Shown: piece by piece, positions 28,580 to 37,300 of the stretch
How the letters are laid out: every line of letters begins with the position of its first letter
How positions within the stretch are numbered: the first letter of the stretch is position 1
NCBI GenBank assembly: GCA_963724825.1
Contig: CAVRWT010000003.1
Span: 124,001-188,000, forward strand
DNA: 64,000 bases
Direction of reading: 5' to 3'
DNA from: JALYNX01 sp963724825
GTDB lineage: Bacteria; Actinomycetota; Acidimicrobiia; Spongiisociales; ZC4RG35
Made by a program: the position numbers and the translations under genes
Notes under the pieces: generated by a model
Database searches by the model: none
What the model was told of the DNA's origin: nothing
The model's input: the letters and a program-made list of their open reading frames with translations, nothing else

Positions 28580-29625
28580 CCCTGGACGAAGGTCGGGATG
28601 TCGAGGGCGTCCTCGTCGTAGTCCGAGAGCATTGGCGTCTTGGCCGGTCGACTGCCTCCGCTGCTCCGCTGACCCCGGCGAAGCTCGAAACCGGCGGCGA
28701 TCACGGTGACTTTCATCTCCTGGTCGAGATCGTCATCGACGATGGCGCCGAAGATGATGTCGGCGTCCTCGTGGGCGTGGTCGGAAACCACCCGGGCCGC
28801 CTCGGTGGCCTCGTGCAGGGTCATCTCGGAGGGACCGGCGACTGAGAGCAGGACCCCTTTGGCACCTTCCATCGAGGTTTCCAACATCGGGCTGGAGATG
28901 GCCCGCTCTGCGGCCTGCTTCGCCCGGTTCTCACCGGTCGCCCGGCCGATGCCCATGACTGCTGATCCAGCGTCGGCCATGATCGTGCGCACATCGGCAA
29001 AGTCCACATTGATCAAGCCGGGAGTGGTGATCAGGTCGGTGATGCCGGTGACACCGCTCATCAAGACGTCATCGGCGAGCCTGAAGGTCTCGGCGATCGG
29101 CGCACTGGGGTCTCCAACGTCGAGCAGCCTGTCATTCGGGATGACGATGAGGGTGTCCACCGCATCCTTGAGGGCTTCGATCCCCTGTTCTGCGTAGACG
29201 GCCCGACGCCGGCCCTCGAACCCAAACGGGCGGGTGACGACGCCAACCGTGAGGGCGCCGACCGAACGGGCGACCTCCGCCACGATCGGAGCGCCACCGG
29301 TACCGGTGCCACCTCCTTCACCGGCGGTGATGAACACCATGTCCGAGCCCTTGAGGGCATCCTCCAACTCGGCGCGGTGCTCTTCGGCTGCTGCCCGGCC
29401 AATCTCAGGGTTGGCCCCGGCACCAAGGCCCCGGGTGACTTCGCGCCCGATGTCGAGCTTGACGTCGGCGTCACTCATCAACAGGGCCTGGGCATCGGTG
29501 TTGAGGGCGATGAACTCCACGCCCCTGACACCGGCCTCGACCATGCGGTTGACGGCGTTGACTCCACCGCCACCGATACCTACCACTTTGATCACGGCCA
29601 GATAGCCGCCACTCGCTGAACTCAC
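28576..29625 (-). CDS. ftsZ: Cell division GTPase FtsZ
   Basis: Tubulin-like GTPase forming the division ring. The nucleotide site GGGGVNAVNRM, the tubulin signature GEGGGTGTGGAP and the T7 loop region VDFADVRTIM are intact. The C-terminal tail DALDIPTFVQG resembles the actinobacterial FtsZ tip that binds SepF. The GTG at 29625 is chosen because GGAGGT (29635-29630) lies 4 nt upstream; the longer TTG start at 29637 would place that site inside the gene. 349 aa, a short form with little linker. A 103-bp gap to ftsQ may hold a dedicated promoter, but no clear boxes were found. Confidence 0.97.
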   Translation of the reverse strand: MSSASGGYLAVIKVVGIGGGGVNAVNRMVEAGVRGVEFIALNTDAQALLMSDADVKLDIGREVTRGLGAGANPEIGRAAAEEHRAELEDALKGSDMVFITAGEGGGTGTGGAPIVAEVARSVGALTVGVVTRPFGFEGRRRAVYAEQGIEALKDAVDTLIVIPNDRLLDVGDPSAPIAETFRLADDVLMSGVTGITDLITTPGLINVDFADVRTIMADAGSAVMGIGRATGENRAKQAAERAISSPMLETSMEGAKGVLLSVAGPSEMTLHEATEAARVVSDHAHEDADIIFGAIVDDDLDQEMKVTVIAAGFELRRGQRSSGGSRPAKTPMLSDYDEDALDIPTFVQG

Positions 29626-29728
29626 GGATACCTCCAAGGGGAAATCGAAAGCTGAAGTAGAGGTTTAATGGTCGCCTCGGGGTAAGTAAACCCCAAACCC
29701 CTAAGGTTCAAGTACAACTTCAGGGTTT

Positions 29729-30472
29729 TCACGACGGCGGGGTGACGGCTGGATGGGCGGGGGCGATCAACGTCAGGATCGACCCTCGGGGCGGCCTTTC
29801 GGCCAACAGGGCGGTGAGACTTCGGGCCTTGGCGGCCATCTCGACCCCTCTCCCCAGCCGCACCTCGTATCCGGACACCGTGCCCCAGAATTCGCCGTTG
29901 ACTCTCATCTTGATGGTGGTGCCGGCACGGAGCTCCTCGGGCAGGGCTTCCACGAACTCCAGTCCCCCGAGCACATCTCGTGACGTCTCGGCCTCCTCGC
30001 CCGACAGATCGGGCAACTGGACCCAAGCCAGCAAGTCGTCCGGGCTCTCGGGGGAGGGGAGAGCCACACCATCGACGGCTCGGTGGGCCCAACCGTCGGC
30101 CGTCTCCACCCAGGCCAGCGCGGTCCGTTCCTCGATCTGGACGATGAGCCGATCTGGCCACTCCCTGACCACGGTGGCGCTACCCACGAAAGGATCCGTG
30201 AGCAACGCGGCTTCCACCTTGCCGGGCTGGACAAAGATCATTGGCGTCCCGGCAACCGCTCCGACCTCGGTCAGGGTTCGGTAAGTGTCACTCGAGACCA
30301 CTCCGGTGGTCTCTACCTCGGACACGCTCAGCCAAGGCGAGAGGAGGATCCAGGCGACAAGTCCCCCGATCACGATCGCCACCATGAGTTTGAGGAGTCG
30401 GCTGACCTTGTGCCGCGCCCGGTCTTCCGCCACTACCCGGCGGCGCTCTTTGAGTCTTGGGTCGATGCTCAT
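29729..30472 (-). CDS. ftsQ: Cell division protein FtsQ
   Basis: Bitopic divisome protein. A basic cytoplasmic N-terminus (residues 1-27) precedes one membrane helix (LMVAIVIGGLVAWILLSPWL), then a POTRA domain (VSEVETTGVVSSDTYRTLTEVGAVAGTPMI) and the FtsQ domain. 247 aa, normal. It overlaps murB by 4 bp and comes just before ftsZ, the classic actinobacterial order. Confidence 0.92.
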   Translation of the reverse strand: MSIDPRLKERRRVVAEDRARHKVSRLLKLMVAIVIGGLVAWILLSPWLSVSEVETTGVVSSDTYRTLTEVGAVAGTPMIFVQPGKVEAALLTDPFVGSATVVREWPDRLIVQIEERTALAWVETADGWAHRAVDGVALPSPESPDDLLAWVQLPDLSGEEAETSRDVLGGLEFVEALPEELRAGTTIKMRVNGEFWGTVSGYEVRLGRGVEMAAKARSLTALLAERPPRGSILTLIAPAHPAVTPPS

Positions 30473-31368
30473 TCTTCGAATCCCACGAATTGGATCTCCG
30501 GCTCAAGGATGGTGCCGGTCTGTTGCAAGACGCGGTCTTTCACCAGATTCACGAGTTTCAAGATGTCCGCAGACGTCGCGTCGGGGCCTGCCACAAAGAA
30601 GTTGGCGTGTTTCGTCGACACCGACACGTCCCCGACACTCAGACCCTTCAGGCCGAGCGAGTCGATCAACTCACCTGCGGCTACCGGCCCCGGATTCTTG
30701 AAAACACTGCCGGCGTTGAAAGTCCCCCCAGGCTGATGGTCGCGGCGCCAGCGTGTGATGCGCCTCAATTCCTGCAGGCCGGCTTCGATCTCCCCGTCCT
30801 CGGTGTGGAAAACGGCCTCGGTGACGAGGTCCGTCGCCCGGAGATTGGAATGGCGGTAGGAAAGGCCCAGGTCTTCGGGCCCGACGATCGACCGCGCTCC
30901 GTCCCGGAGGTCGATGATGCTGGCGGAGATCAGACAGTCCTTGGTCTCCAGCCCGAAACAACCGGCGTTCTGACGCACCGCCCCACCGACCGAGCCCGGG
31001 ATGCCCACAAAGAACTCGAGGCCGGTTCGACCGGCGTTGACGCTGGCTCTCGCCAGCAAAGGGAGCGACACCGCGGATCCCGCAGTCACCTTCGGCCCGT
31101 CGATGTCGATGCCGCCGAAGGAAGGGCCCAATCGGATCACCAGCCCGTCGAAACCTGCGTCGGCCACCACCAGGTTCGATCCTCGACCCAGGACGAGGAC
31201 CGGCATCTCCCCCAATTCGCCGGTGTCGGTCAGCGCCGAAAGCGCCCCGATGTCGTCACAGACCGCGAAGTACCGGGCCGCCCCTCCCGACTTGTAGGTC
31301 GTGTACGGGCCCAACGGCACGTCACGGGCGACCACTCCCGCAGCAACGAGGTCCTCGAGGGTGCTCAT
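30469..31368 (-). CDS. murB: UDP-N-acetylenolpyruvoylglucosamine reductase
   Basis: FAD enzyme making UDP-MurNAc. FAD-binding motifs LGRGSNLVV and GIPGSVGGAVRQNAG are present, and GTFNAGSVFKNP supplies the catalytic serine region; the C-terminus ends ILEPEIQFVGF. This is the shorter type II-like MurB of about 300 aa. It is coupled to murC and ftsQ by 4-bp overlaps. murB within the dcw run is common outside mycobacteria. Confidence 0.95.
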   Translation of the reverse strand: MSTLEDLVAAGVVARDVPLGPYTTYKSGGAARYFAVCDDIGALSALTDTGELGEMPVLVLGRGSNLVVADAGFDGLVIRLGPSFGGIDIDGPKVTAGSAVSLPLLARASVNAGRTGLEFFVGIPGSVGGAVRQNAGCFGLETKDCLISASIIDLRDGARSIVGPEDLGLSYRHSNLRATDLVTEAVFHTEDGEIEAGLQELRRITRWRRDHQPGGTFNAGSVFKNPGPVAAGELIDSLGLKGLSVGDVSVSTKHANFFVAGPDATSADILKLVNLVKDRVLQQTGTILEPEIQFVGFEE

Positions 31369-32723
31369 CGCTGCCCGGCGAGCATGGCTGCGAGCTCTGA
31401 TGGGAGCAGGGTTATGTCCCCGGCGCCCATGGTCAGCACCAGGTCGCCTTCCGACACGCGATCGACGAGGAACCTGGCCAGGTCGGCCTTGTGGGCGACG
31501 TAGTGAACTTCTCTCCCCCGCCGGCCCACCGCCTCGGCAACCAGCTCCCCGGTGACCCCCGGCACCGGCTCTTCACGGGACCCGTAGACATCGGTGACGA
31601 CCACTACGTCGGCCGCGCTCAAGGCCTCGCCGAACTCTTCCTGGAACCGCTCCGTGCGGCTGTAGAGATGCGGCTGGAACACCGCCCACACCCGTCCGGG
31701 AACTACGCCGGCCGATGCGCTCAGGGTCGCTGCGACTTCGGTCGGATGATGGGCGTAATCGTCGATCAGGGTCACTCCGGCAACGACTCCCCTGTGCTCC
31801 CAACGCCGCCCTACCCCGTGAAACTCGGCCAACCCGTGGACGCACGCCTGGAGGTCGTAGCCCATGGTTGCGAGAAGAGCGAGGGCGCCTGCGGCATTGC
31901 GGGCGTTGTGCAGCCCGGGTCGGCGCAGCTGGACCTCGGCGCCGGTGCCCGGTCCCGACAGGGTGAACCTGCTTCCGCCGGAAGCCGGCGTGAAATCGGT
32001 GATCCGCCACATCGCCTCCGGGTCGAGGCCGTAGGTCACTGCCCCGACCTGTCGCGCCACTTCGGCGGAACCATCGTCATCGAGGCACGCCACCACGGGG
32101 CCCTTCACCGAGGCTGCCACCGCGACAAACGTCTCCAACAGCTCCTCGGTCGATCCGAAGTGCTCGACATGCTCCGACTCGACATTGGTCACGACCAGGC
32201 CGACCAGGGCAAGGCTCTCGAATGTGCGAAATGCCTCGTCGGCCTCCAGCACCAGCAGCGGGTCAGCTCCGTAGTGGCCATTGGTGCCAAGGTCGGCGAG
32301 GTCGCCCCCGACGATGAACGAGGGGTCGACTCCGGCCGCCCGCAGCGCGGTGATGAGAAGTGCGGTGGTCGTCGTCTTCCCGTGAGTCCCGGTGGCGCCG
32401 ATCGTCGGCCACAAGCGGGTCATCTCCTCGAGAAGGCGGGGGCGGCGCCAGACGGGGATTCCCGCATCTGAGGCCGCCGCCAACTCCAGATCGTCATCGG
32501 GCACCGCGGAGGAGGCCACAACGAGGTCGGCTTTGGCGGCCACCTCGGGGTGGTGGCCGGTGTGGGTCTCGACCCCAACGTCAGCAAGCCGGTCCAGCGT
32601 CGACCCTCCTCGAAGATCGGAGCCCGAGACGTGGTGGCCCATGCCGACGAGGACCCGGGCGATCGCACTCATTCCCGCGCCACCGGCACCGACGAGGTGG
32701 ATTCGATCCCAGTCCAGCCTCAT
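31365..32723 (-). CDS. murC: UDP-N-acetylmuramate-L-alanine ligase
   Basis: First amino-acid ligase of the peptidoglycan stem peptide. The N-terminal Rossmann start IHLVGAGGAGMSAIARVL, the ATP loop GATGTHGKTTTTALL, NVESEHVEHFG and the C-terminal DDYAHHPTEVAATL are all diagnostic of MurC. 452 aa. It overlaps murG and murB by 4 bp each. Confidence 0.97.
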   Translation of the reverse strand: MRLDWDRIHLVGAGGAGMSAIARVLVGMGHHVSGSDLRGGSTLDRLADVGVETHTGHHPEVAAKADLVVASSAVPDDDLELAAASDAGIPVWRRPRLLEEMTRLWPTIGATGTHGKTTTTALLITALRAAGVDPSFIVGGDLADLGTNGHYGADPLLVLEADEAFRTFESLALVGLVVTNVESEHVEHFGSTEELLETFVAVAASVKGPVVACLDDDGSAEVARQVGAVTYGLDPEAMWRITDFTPASGGSRFTLSGPGTGAEVQLRRPGLHNARNAAGALALLATMGYDLQACVHGLAEFHGVGRRWEHRGVVAGVTLIDDYAHHPTEVAATLSASAGVVPGRVWAVFQPHLYSRTERFQEEFGEALSAADVVVVTDVYGSREEPVPGVTGELVAEAVGRRGREVHYVAHKADLARFLVDRVSEGDLVLTMGAGDITLLPSELAAMLAGQR

Positions 32724-33799
32724 GACGCGACCTCGACCATCGCTCCTGCAATCACCTTCGCCGCATCCGGCTTGCCGATCTTGCGTGATGCCTCGGACAT
32801 CTCACTGAGCACATTGGGATCAAAGATGATCGACGCCACGATCTCACCGAGCGAGCTGAGCTCGGCCTCTGGAACCAGCACGGCCGCTCCGGACCCGGTG
32901 AGATATGCGGCATTGGCCGCCTGATGCCCGCGCGCCCCGAACTCCCCTGGCACCAGGATTGCCGGTGTCCCGGTCGCAGTCAGTTCGGCTATGCCGCCCC
33001 CGGACCGGCCAACAACCAGGTCCGAGGCGGCGTAGAAGAGCTCCATCCGGTCCTCGAAGCCGACGCGGTGCCACATCACATCGCTTGGTGACGGTCTCGA
33101 CGCGAGATCGTCGAGATGGGAAGGGCCGGTGACATGGACGATCTGCATCGGCGAACCGGACCAGGTGCCGCACATCATGGTCACCGCTTCGTTCAGCACT
33201 CCAGCGCCCAGCGACCCTCCGAAGACCCCAAGCGTCGGGAGATCAGGAGCCAAGGAGTAGTAGTCCAACGCCTGAGATCGAAGGTCGATTCGATCGAAGT
33301 CGGCTATCGAGCGTCGCACCGGGTTTCCCACCCACTCGCCGCGGCTCAACCCCGGGGTTTCAGGGAAGGAGGCAAAGCTGCGAACGGCCCAGCGCGATGC
33401 CACACGATTCGCCAGTCCGGCCTCGGCGTTCTGCTCGGCAACCATCAGTGGCCGATGCGCCCGGCGGGCGGCCAGCCCGGTGGGGACGGTGATATACCCA
33501 CCCAGGGCCAGGGCGACGCTCACCTTCCGCTCAGCCATTGCCCCGGCGATGAGATCCCGCGCCCGCCACACCACCCGGGGCAAGGAGAGATTGCGCGCTG
33601 ACACCGACCGCTGCAGCCCTCTCATCTCGACCTGCAGATAGGGGAAGCCCGCGTCGGGGTAGACCTTCGCCTCCATCCGGTCGCCTCCCACGTAGAGGAT
33701 CTCTCCCTTGGCGACCCCAAGGTCCAACAAGGCCTCGCCGACCGCCAGACCCGGGTAGACGTGGCCCCCGGTGCCTGCGGCCGCGATCAAGAAGCTCAT
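32720..33799 (-). CDS. murG: UDP-GlcNAc:lipid I N-acetylglucosaminyltransferase
   Basis: GT-B glycosyltransferase that makes lipid II on the inner membrane face. The N-terminal glycine motif AAAGTGGHVYPGLAVGEAL and the C-terminal nucleotide motif VVGRSGGGIAELTATGTPAILVP are present, as is GGYITVPTGLAA. The ATG at 33799 sits in an ATGA overlap with the ftsW stop; longer open sequence upstream is ftsW in another frame. 359 aa. Confidence 0.96.
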   Translation of the reverse strand: MSFLIAAAGTGGHVYPGLAVGEALLDLGVAKGEILYVGGDRMEAKVYPDAGFPYLQVEMRGLQRSVSARNLSLPRVVWRARDLIAGAMAERKVSVALALGGYITVPTGLAARRAHRPLMVAEQNAEAGLANRVASRWAVRSFASFPETPGLSRGEWVGNPVRRSIADFDRIDLRSQALDYYSLAPDLPTLGVFGGSLGAGVLNEAVTMMCGTWSGSPMQIVHVTGPSHLDDLASRPSPSDVMWHRVGFEDRMELFYAASDLVVGRSGGGIAELTATGTPAILVPGEFGARGHQAANAAYLTGSGAAVLVPEAELSSLGEIVASIIFDPNVLSEMSEASRKIGKPDAAKVIAGAMVEVAS

Positions 33800-34959
33800 G
33801 CCTTGCGATGCACCCCGGCCTGAGCGATGTTCACCAGGACACCCAGAGCCGCCATCGATGCGATCAGGGCGGTGCTTCCGAAGGAGATGAATGGCAGGGC
33901 GATACCGGTGATCGGCAAGACGCCAAGAACGCCGCCGATGTTGACCAGGGCCTGAAACGAGAGCCATACCGTGATCCCGGCAGCCACCATGCGCCCGAAC
34001 CTGTCCGGCGCCCTGGAGGCGACGGTCCAGCCGGAGAGTGCAAGTACCACGAAGAGCCCGATCACGGTCATTGCCCCGATCAGCCCGGTCTCCTCTCCGA
34101 TGATCGCAAAGATGAAGTCGGTGTGAGCGTTGGGCAGATAGAACCATCGGGCGCGGCTCGCCCCCAGGCCGACTCCGAATATCCCCCCATTCGACAGGGC
34201 GTAGTAGCTCTGGACCAGCTGGTAGCCCTCACCGCTCGAATTGCCCCACGGGTCGAGGAAGCCAACGATCCGATCTGCCCGATAGTCGTCACTGAAGGCA
34301 AGGACCGCGACCACGAGGATCGCCGAAATCGCCAGGAAGGCGACGAAGCGAAGCGGGGCGTCGCTCGCCAGGATCACGGCCATCGCTGCGGCCCCGATCA
34401 CGATGACGGTTCCCAGGTCGGGCTGCTTCATGACCAGGAGGCAGACTGTGCCCACGATGAACACGACGGGCACCAGGAAGTGCCCGAAGCGATTCAAGAG
34501 CTTGTGCTTCTTCTCGAGGAGGTAGGCGAGCGAGAAGACCACCGCGACCTTCGCCAACTCCGATGGCTGGAAGCTGAAGCCTGCCACCGGTAGCCAGCGC
34601 TGGGCGCCCCCGATGACCGGGCCCACTGCGAGGACTGCGCCGAGTAGGCCGACAGTCACCAGGAAGAAGGGGATGGCGATCTTGCGGTAGAAGGAATACG
34701 GCACCCGGCTCGCCACGAGCAAAGTGAGAGTCCCGATGCCGACTCCGACCAGCTGTCGTTTGAAGAAGAAGAACCGATCCTGGGCCTCCTCGATGGCGAC
34801 TGCCGACGAAGCAGATTGGGTGGCGCCGAGGCCGATCACCACCAGGACGACGACGAGGACCAACAGGGTGGTGGCTGTGCGGTTGTTGACCTTGATCCGC
34901 TCGGCGCGGTCACGAGCGGCAGCCCTCATCTTGGCGATCGAAGTCACATTCGCCGTCAT
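33796..34959 (-). CDS. ftsW: Lipid II polymerase FtsW (SEDS family)
   Basis: SEDS glycosyltransferase acting with FtsI at the septum. About ten helices follow a basic N-terminus. Family marks are GGAQRWLPVAGFSFQPSELAK, GEGYQLVQSYYALSNGGIFGVGLG, LPNAHTDFIFAIIGEE and the late PFISFGSTALIASMAALG. The ATG at 34959 overlaps the murD stop (ATGA), giving 387 aa. It could in principle be RodA, but its position between murD and murG indicates FtsW. Confidence 0.95.
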   Translation of the reverse strand: MTANVTSIAKMRAAARDRAERIKVNNRTATTLLVLVVVLVVIGLGATQSASSAVAIEEAQDRFFFFKRQLVGVGIGTLTLLVASRVPYSFYRKIAIPFFLVTVGLLGAVLAVGPVIGGAQRWLPVAGFSFQPSELAKVAVVFSLAYLLEKKHKLLNRFGHFLVPVVFIVGTVCLLVMKQPDLGTVIVIGAAAMAVILASDAPLRFVAFLAISAILVVAVLAFSDDYRADRIVGFLDPWGNSSGEGYQLVQSYYALSNGGIFGVGLGASRARWFYLPNAHTDFIFAIIGEETGLIGAMTVIGLFVVLALSGWTVASRAPDRFGRMVAAGITVWLSFQALVNIGGVLGVLPITGIALPFISFGSTALIASMAALGVLVNIAQAGVHRKA

Positions 34960-36251
34960 GCTCCTCGCCTTCCTGCTCGCTCTCTGACCAACGAGGCGAA
35001 CCGGTCGCCCCGCTCCGCATACGACCTGAACTGATCGAAGCTGGCGCAACCTGGCGCCAGGAGAACCGTGTCTCCCGGCTCGGCCAGGGTGGCCGCCAGA
35101 TCGACCGCCCGATCCAGGGTCACCGCAAGATGACCTCGCTGACCTGCCGCTTCCACCAACACCGGGCCTTCGGTGCCGATCCCGATCACGGCTCGGACAT
35201 TCGGCTCCTCGGCCAAGGGCCTTGGATCCAGGCCTTTCGCCAGGCCACCTGCGATCAGGATCACAGAATCATGCGATCGGATCGAGGCAATCGCGGCGTG
35301 AGGGTTGGTCGCCTTCGAGTCATCGATCCAGGCCACCCCATCGATCGTCTCCACCAATCGTCGCCGGTGAGCACCCGGCGAGAACGACTTCGCCGCGTGG
35401 GCCACTCCGTCCGGGGTGGCTCCCATTCGAAGGGCGAGCGCCGACGCGACTGCCAGATCGACGAGATGAACCGGGTCACGCGAGACCAGATCGTCGATGG
35501 CGACCCCGACCGGCCCGATCCGGAGCTGGCCGCCTTCTACTCCCCCACCGCCCGCCGGCAGTCGGGTTCCGGAAACCGGGTACAGCTCGCTGACCGCCCC
35601 GCTCACCAGCGAGGACGCTCCTGGGTCGTCGGCGTCATAGACGAGGAAGTCACTCTCATCCTGATTGGAGAAGACCTTCGCCTTGGCGCTCCGATATGAG
35701 ATCTCTGACCCGTGCCAATCGAGATGGTCGACGGCGACATTGGTGACTGCCGCCGCCACAGGGTGGAAGGTCTCGGTGAACCTGAGTTGAAAGGAGGAAA
35801 CCTCGACCACGAGCGAATCCGAGGTCTCGTCGACGAAATCGGAGAGTGGCGAGCCGATGTTGCCCGCGGCCGGCGAATCGACGCCCGACGCCTCGAGCAT
35901 GGCCGACGTGGCCTCGGTCACCGTCGTCTTGCCGTTGGTGCCGGTGACTGCCGCGATCGGCTTGGTGAGGTGGCGCCAGGCGAATTCGATCTCGCTCCAG
36001 ACGGGAATGCCCCACTCCAGCGACTCGACGATGGGCAGCGAGCGCTCCGAAAAGCCGGGGCTGGTGACGACGATGTCGATCCCGGTGAGGAGCACCGGGT
36101 CCCAGCCTCCGGTTGCCAGCGCGAAGCCGTGACTCAAGGCCTCGGGTGAATCCTCTTCGGCATACATCGTGACCGACATGCCCCGGCCCCGTGCCAGCCT
36201 CGCCGCGGCGAGACCCGAGACACCCGCTCCCAGGACCAGGATCCGGCTCAC
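34956..36251 (-). CDS. murD: UDP-N-acetylmuramoyl-L-alanine-D-glutamate ligase
   Basis: Adds D-glutamate to the stem peptide. N-terminal ILVLGAGVSGLAAARLARGRG, ATP loop AVTGTNGKTTVTEATSAML, NVAVDHLDWHG and the C-terminal VAWIDDSKATNPHAAIASI identify it. The GTG at 36251 is chosen because GTGA overlaps the mraY stop, giving 431 aa; the longer open frame runs into mraY. Confidence 0.96.
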   Translation of the reverse strand: MSRILVLGAGVSGLAAARLARGRGMSVTMYAEEDSPEALSHGFALATGGWDPVLLTGIDIVVTSPGFSERSLPIVESLEWGIPVWSEIEFAWRHLTKPIAAVTGTNGKTTVTEATSAMLEASGVDSPAAGNIGSPLSDFVDETSDSLVVEVSSFQLRFTETFHPVAAAVTNVAVDHLDWHGSEISYRSAKAKVFSNQDESDFLVYDADDPGASSLVSGAVSELYPVSGTRLPAGGGGVEGGQLRIGPVGVAIDDLVSRDPVHLVDLAVASALALRMGATPDGVAHAAKSFSPGAHRRRLVETIDGVAWIDDSKATNPHAAIASIRSHDSVILIAGGLAKGLDPRPLAEEPNVRAVIGIGTEGPVLVEAAGQRGHLAVTLDRAVDLAATLAEPGDTVLLAPGCASFDQFRSYAERGDRFASLVRERAGRRGA

Positions 36252-37300
36252 AACAAGCCCTCCAGGCGGAGGAAGTCGCCGTAGAAGAAGCCGAGACCGA
36301 GGGCCACGCCGATTCCGGTGAGGATCCAGAACCTGATCACCACCGTGGTCTCCGGCCAGCCGCCGAGATCGAAGTGGTAGTGGATTGGCGTCATCCGGAA
36401 GATGCGTTTGCCGAAGATCCGGAACGAGGCCACCTGAAGGATCACCGAGATCGTCTCGGCCACGAAGATCGCCCCGAGGACGACCAACAGGAGGTTGGTG
36501 CTGGAGAGAAGGGCCAGAGCGGCGAGAAGGCCACCGATTGCCTGGGAACCGACGTCCCCCATGATGATCTTCGCTGGTGGCGCGTTCCACCAGAGAAAGC
36601 CCAGAATCGCCCCGAACATGGCGGCGGAGATGATCGCCAGTTCCAGTGGGTCGACCGATTCGTAGACCTGGGGGTTTCTGAACTGCCAGAAAGTGATGAC
36701 CGTGTACGACGCCACCACCAGCGCCGACGACCCTCCGGCGAGCCCGTCCATGCCGTCGGCGAGGTTCACGCCGTTGGCGGCACCGGTGAGCATGATCAGG
36801 ACCCAGATCACGAAAAAGGCGCCGAGATCGATTCCCAGGGGCCGTACGAAGGAGATCTCGGTCACCACCCCGGCCATCGATGCCCCCCAGGCGAAAAGCG
36901 CGGCGATCGCCAACTGCCCTCCGAACTTGGCCGACTTGGAGAGCCCGAGGCTTCGCTTGTTGGAGAACTTGGTCCAGTCGTCGAGCAGGCCGACCACAGC
37001 CATCCCGGTCAACGCGAACACCGCTAGCAAGCCACCGGCGCGAACCGGCTGAAATTCGAAATCGAAGCTTCCCGACGGCCCGAGGAGGCGGACATGGGAC
37101 ACGAAGTAGCCGATGATCGCCGCCGAAACGAACACCACCCCGCCCATGGTCGGCGTGCCCTGCTTGTGACCGTGCATCCCGACGATCTCTTCCTGGATGA
37201 ATTGGCCGATCTCACGGCGCCGGAAGAAGCGAATGGCATAGGGGGTGCCGAAGATGGACACCATCAGGCCGACCGCGGCGGCGATGAGCAGCGAGATCAC
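36248..37300 (-). CDS. mraY: Phospho-MurNAc-pentapeptide translocase
   Basis: Transfers phospho-MurNAc-pentapeptide to undecaprenyl phosphate, giving lipid I. Ten membrane helices; conserved GMHGHKQGTPTMGGVVF, VGLLDDWTKFSNKRSLGL, the Asp-rich NGVNLADGMDGLAGG and the histidine loop RMTPIHYHFDLGGWPE are all intact. 350 aa. It overlaps murE directly by 4 bp, with no murF in between, although murF normally separates the two. Confidence 0.97.
   Translation of the reverse strand: MISLLIAAAVGLMVSIFGTPYAIRFFRRREIGQFIQEEIVGMHGHKQGTPTMGGVVFVSAAIIGYFVSHVRLLGPSGSFDFEFQPVRAGGLLAVFALTGMAVVGLLDDWTKFSNKRSLGLSKSAKFGGQLAIAALFAWGASMAGVVTEISFVRPLGIDLGAFFVIWVLIMLTGAANGVNLADGMDGLAGGSSALVVASYTVITFWQFRNPQVYESVDPLELAIISAAMFGAILGFLWWNAPPAKIIMGDVGSQAIGGLLAALALLSSTNLLLVVLGAIFVAETISVILQVASFRIFGKRIFRMTPIHYHFDLGGWPETTVVIRFWILTGIGVALGLGFFYGDFLRLEGLL

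Noticed and set aside
29638..29728. Dedicated ftsZ promoter in the ftsQ-ftsZ gap
   Set aside because: The gap has G/T-rich blocks (GGGGTTTGGGGTTT) but no convincing -35/-10 pair, so no promoter feature was entered.
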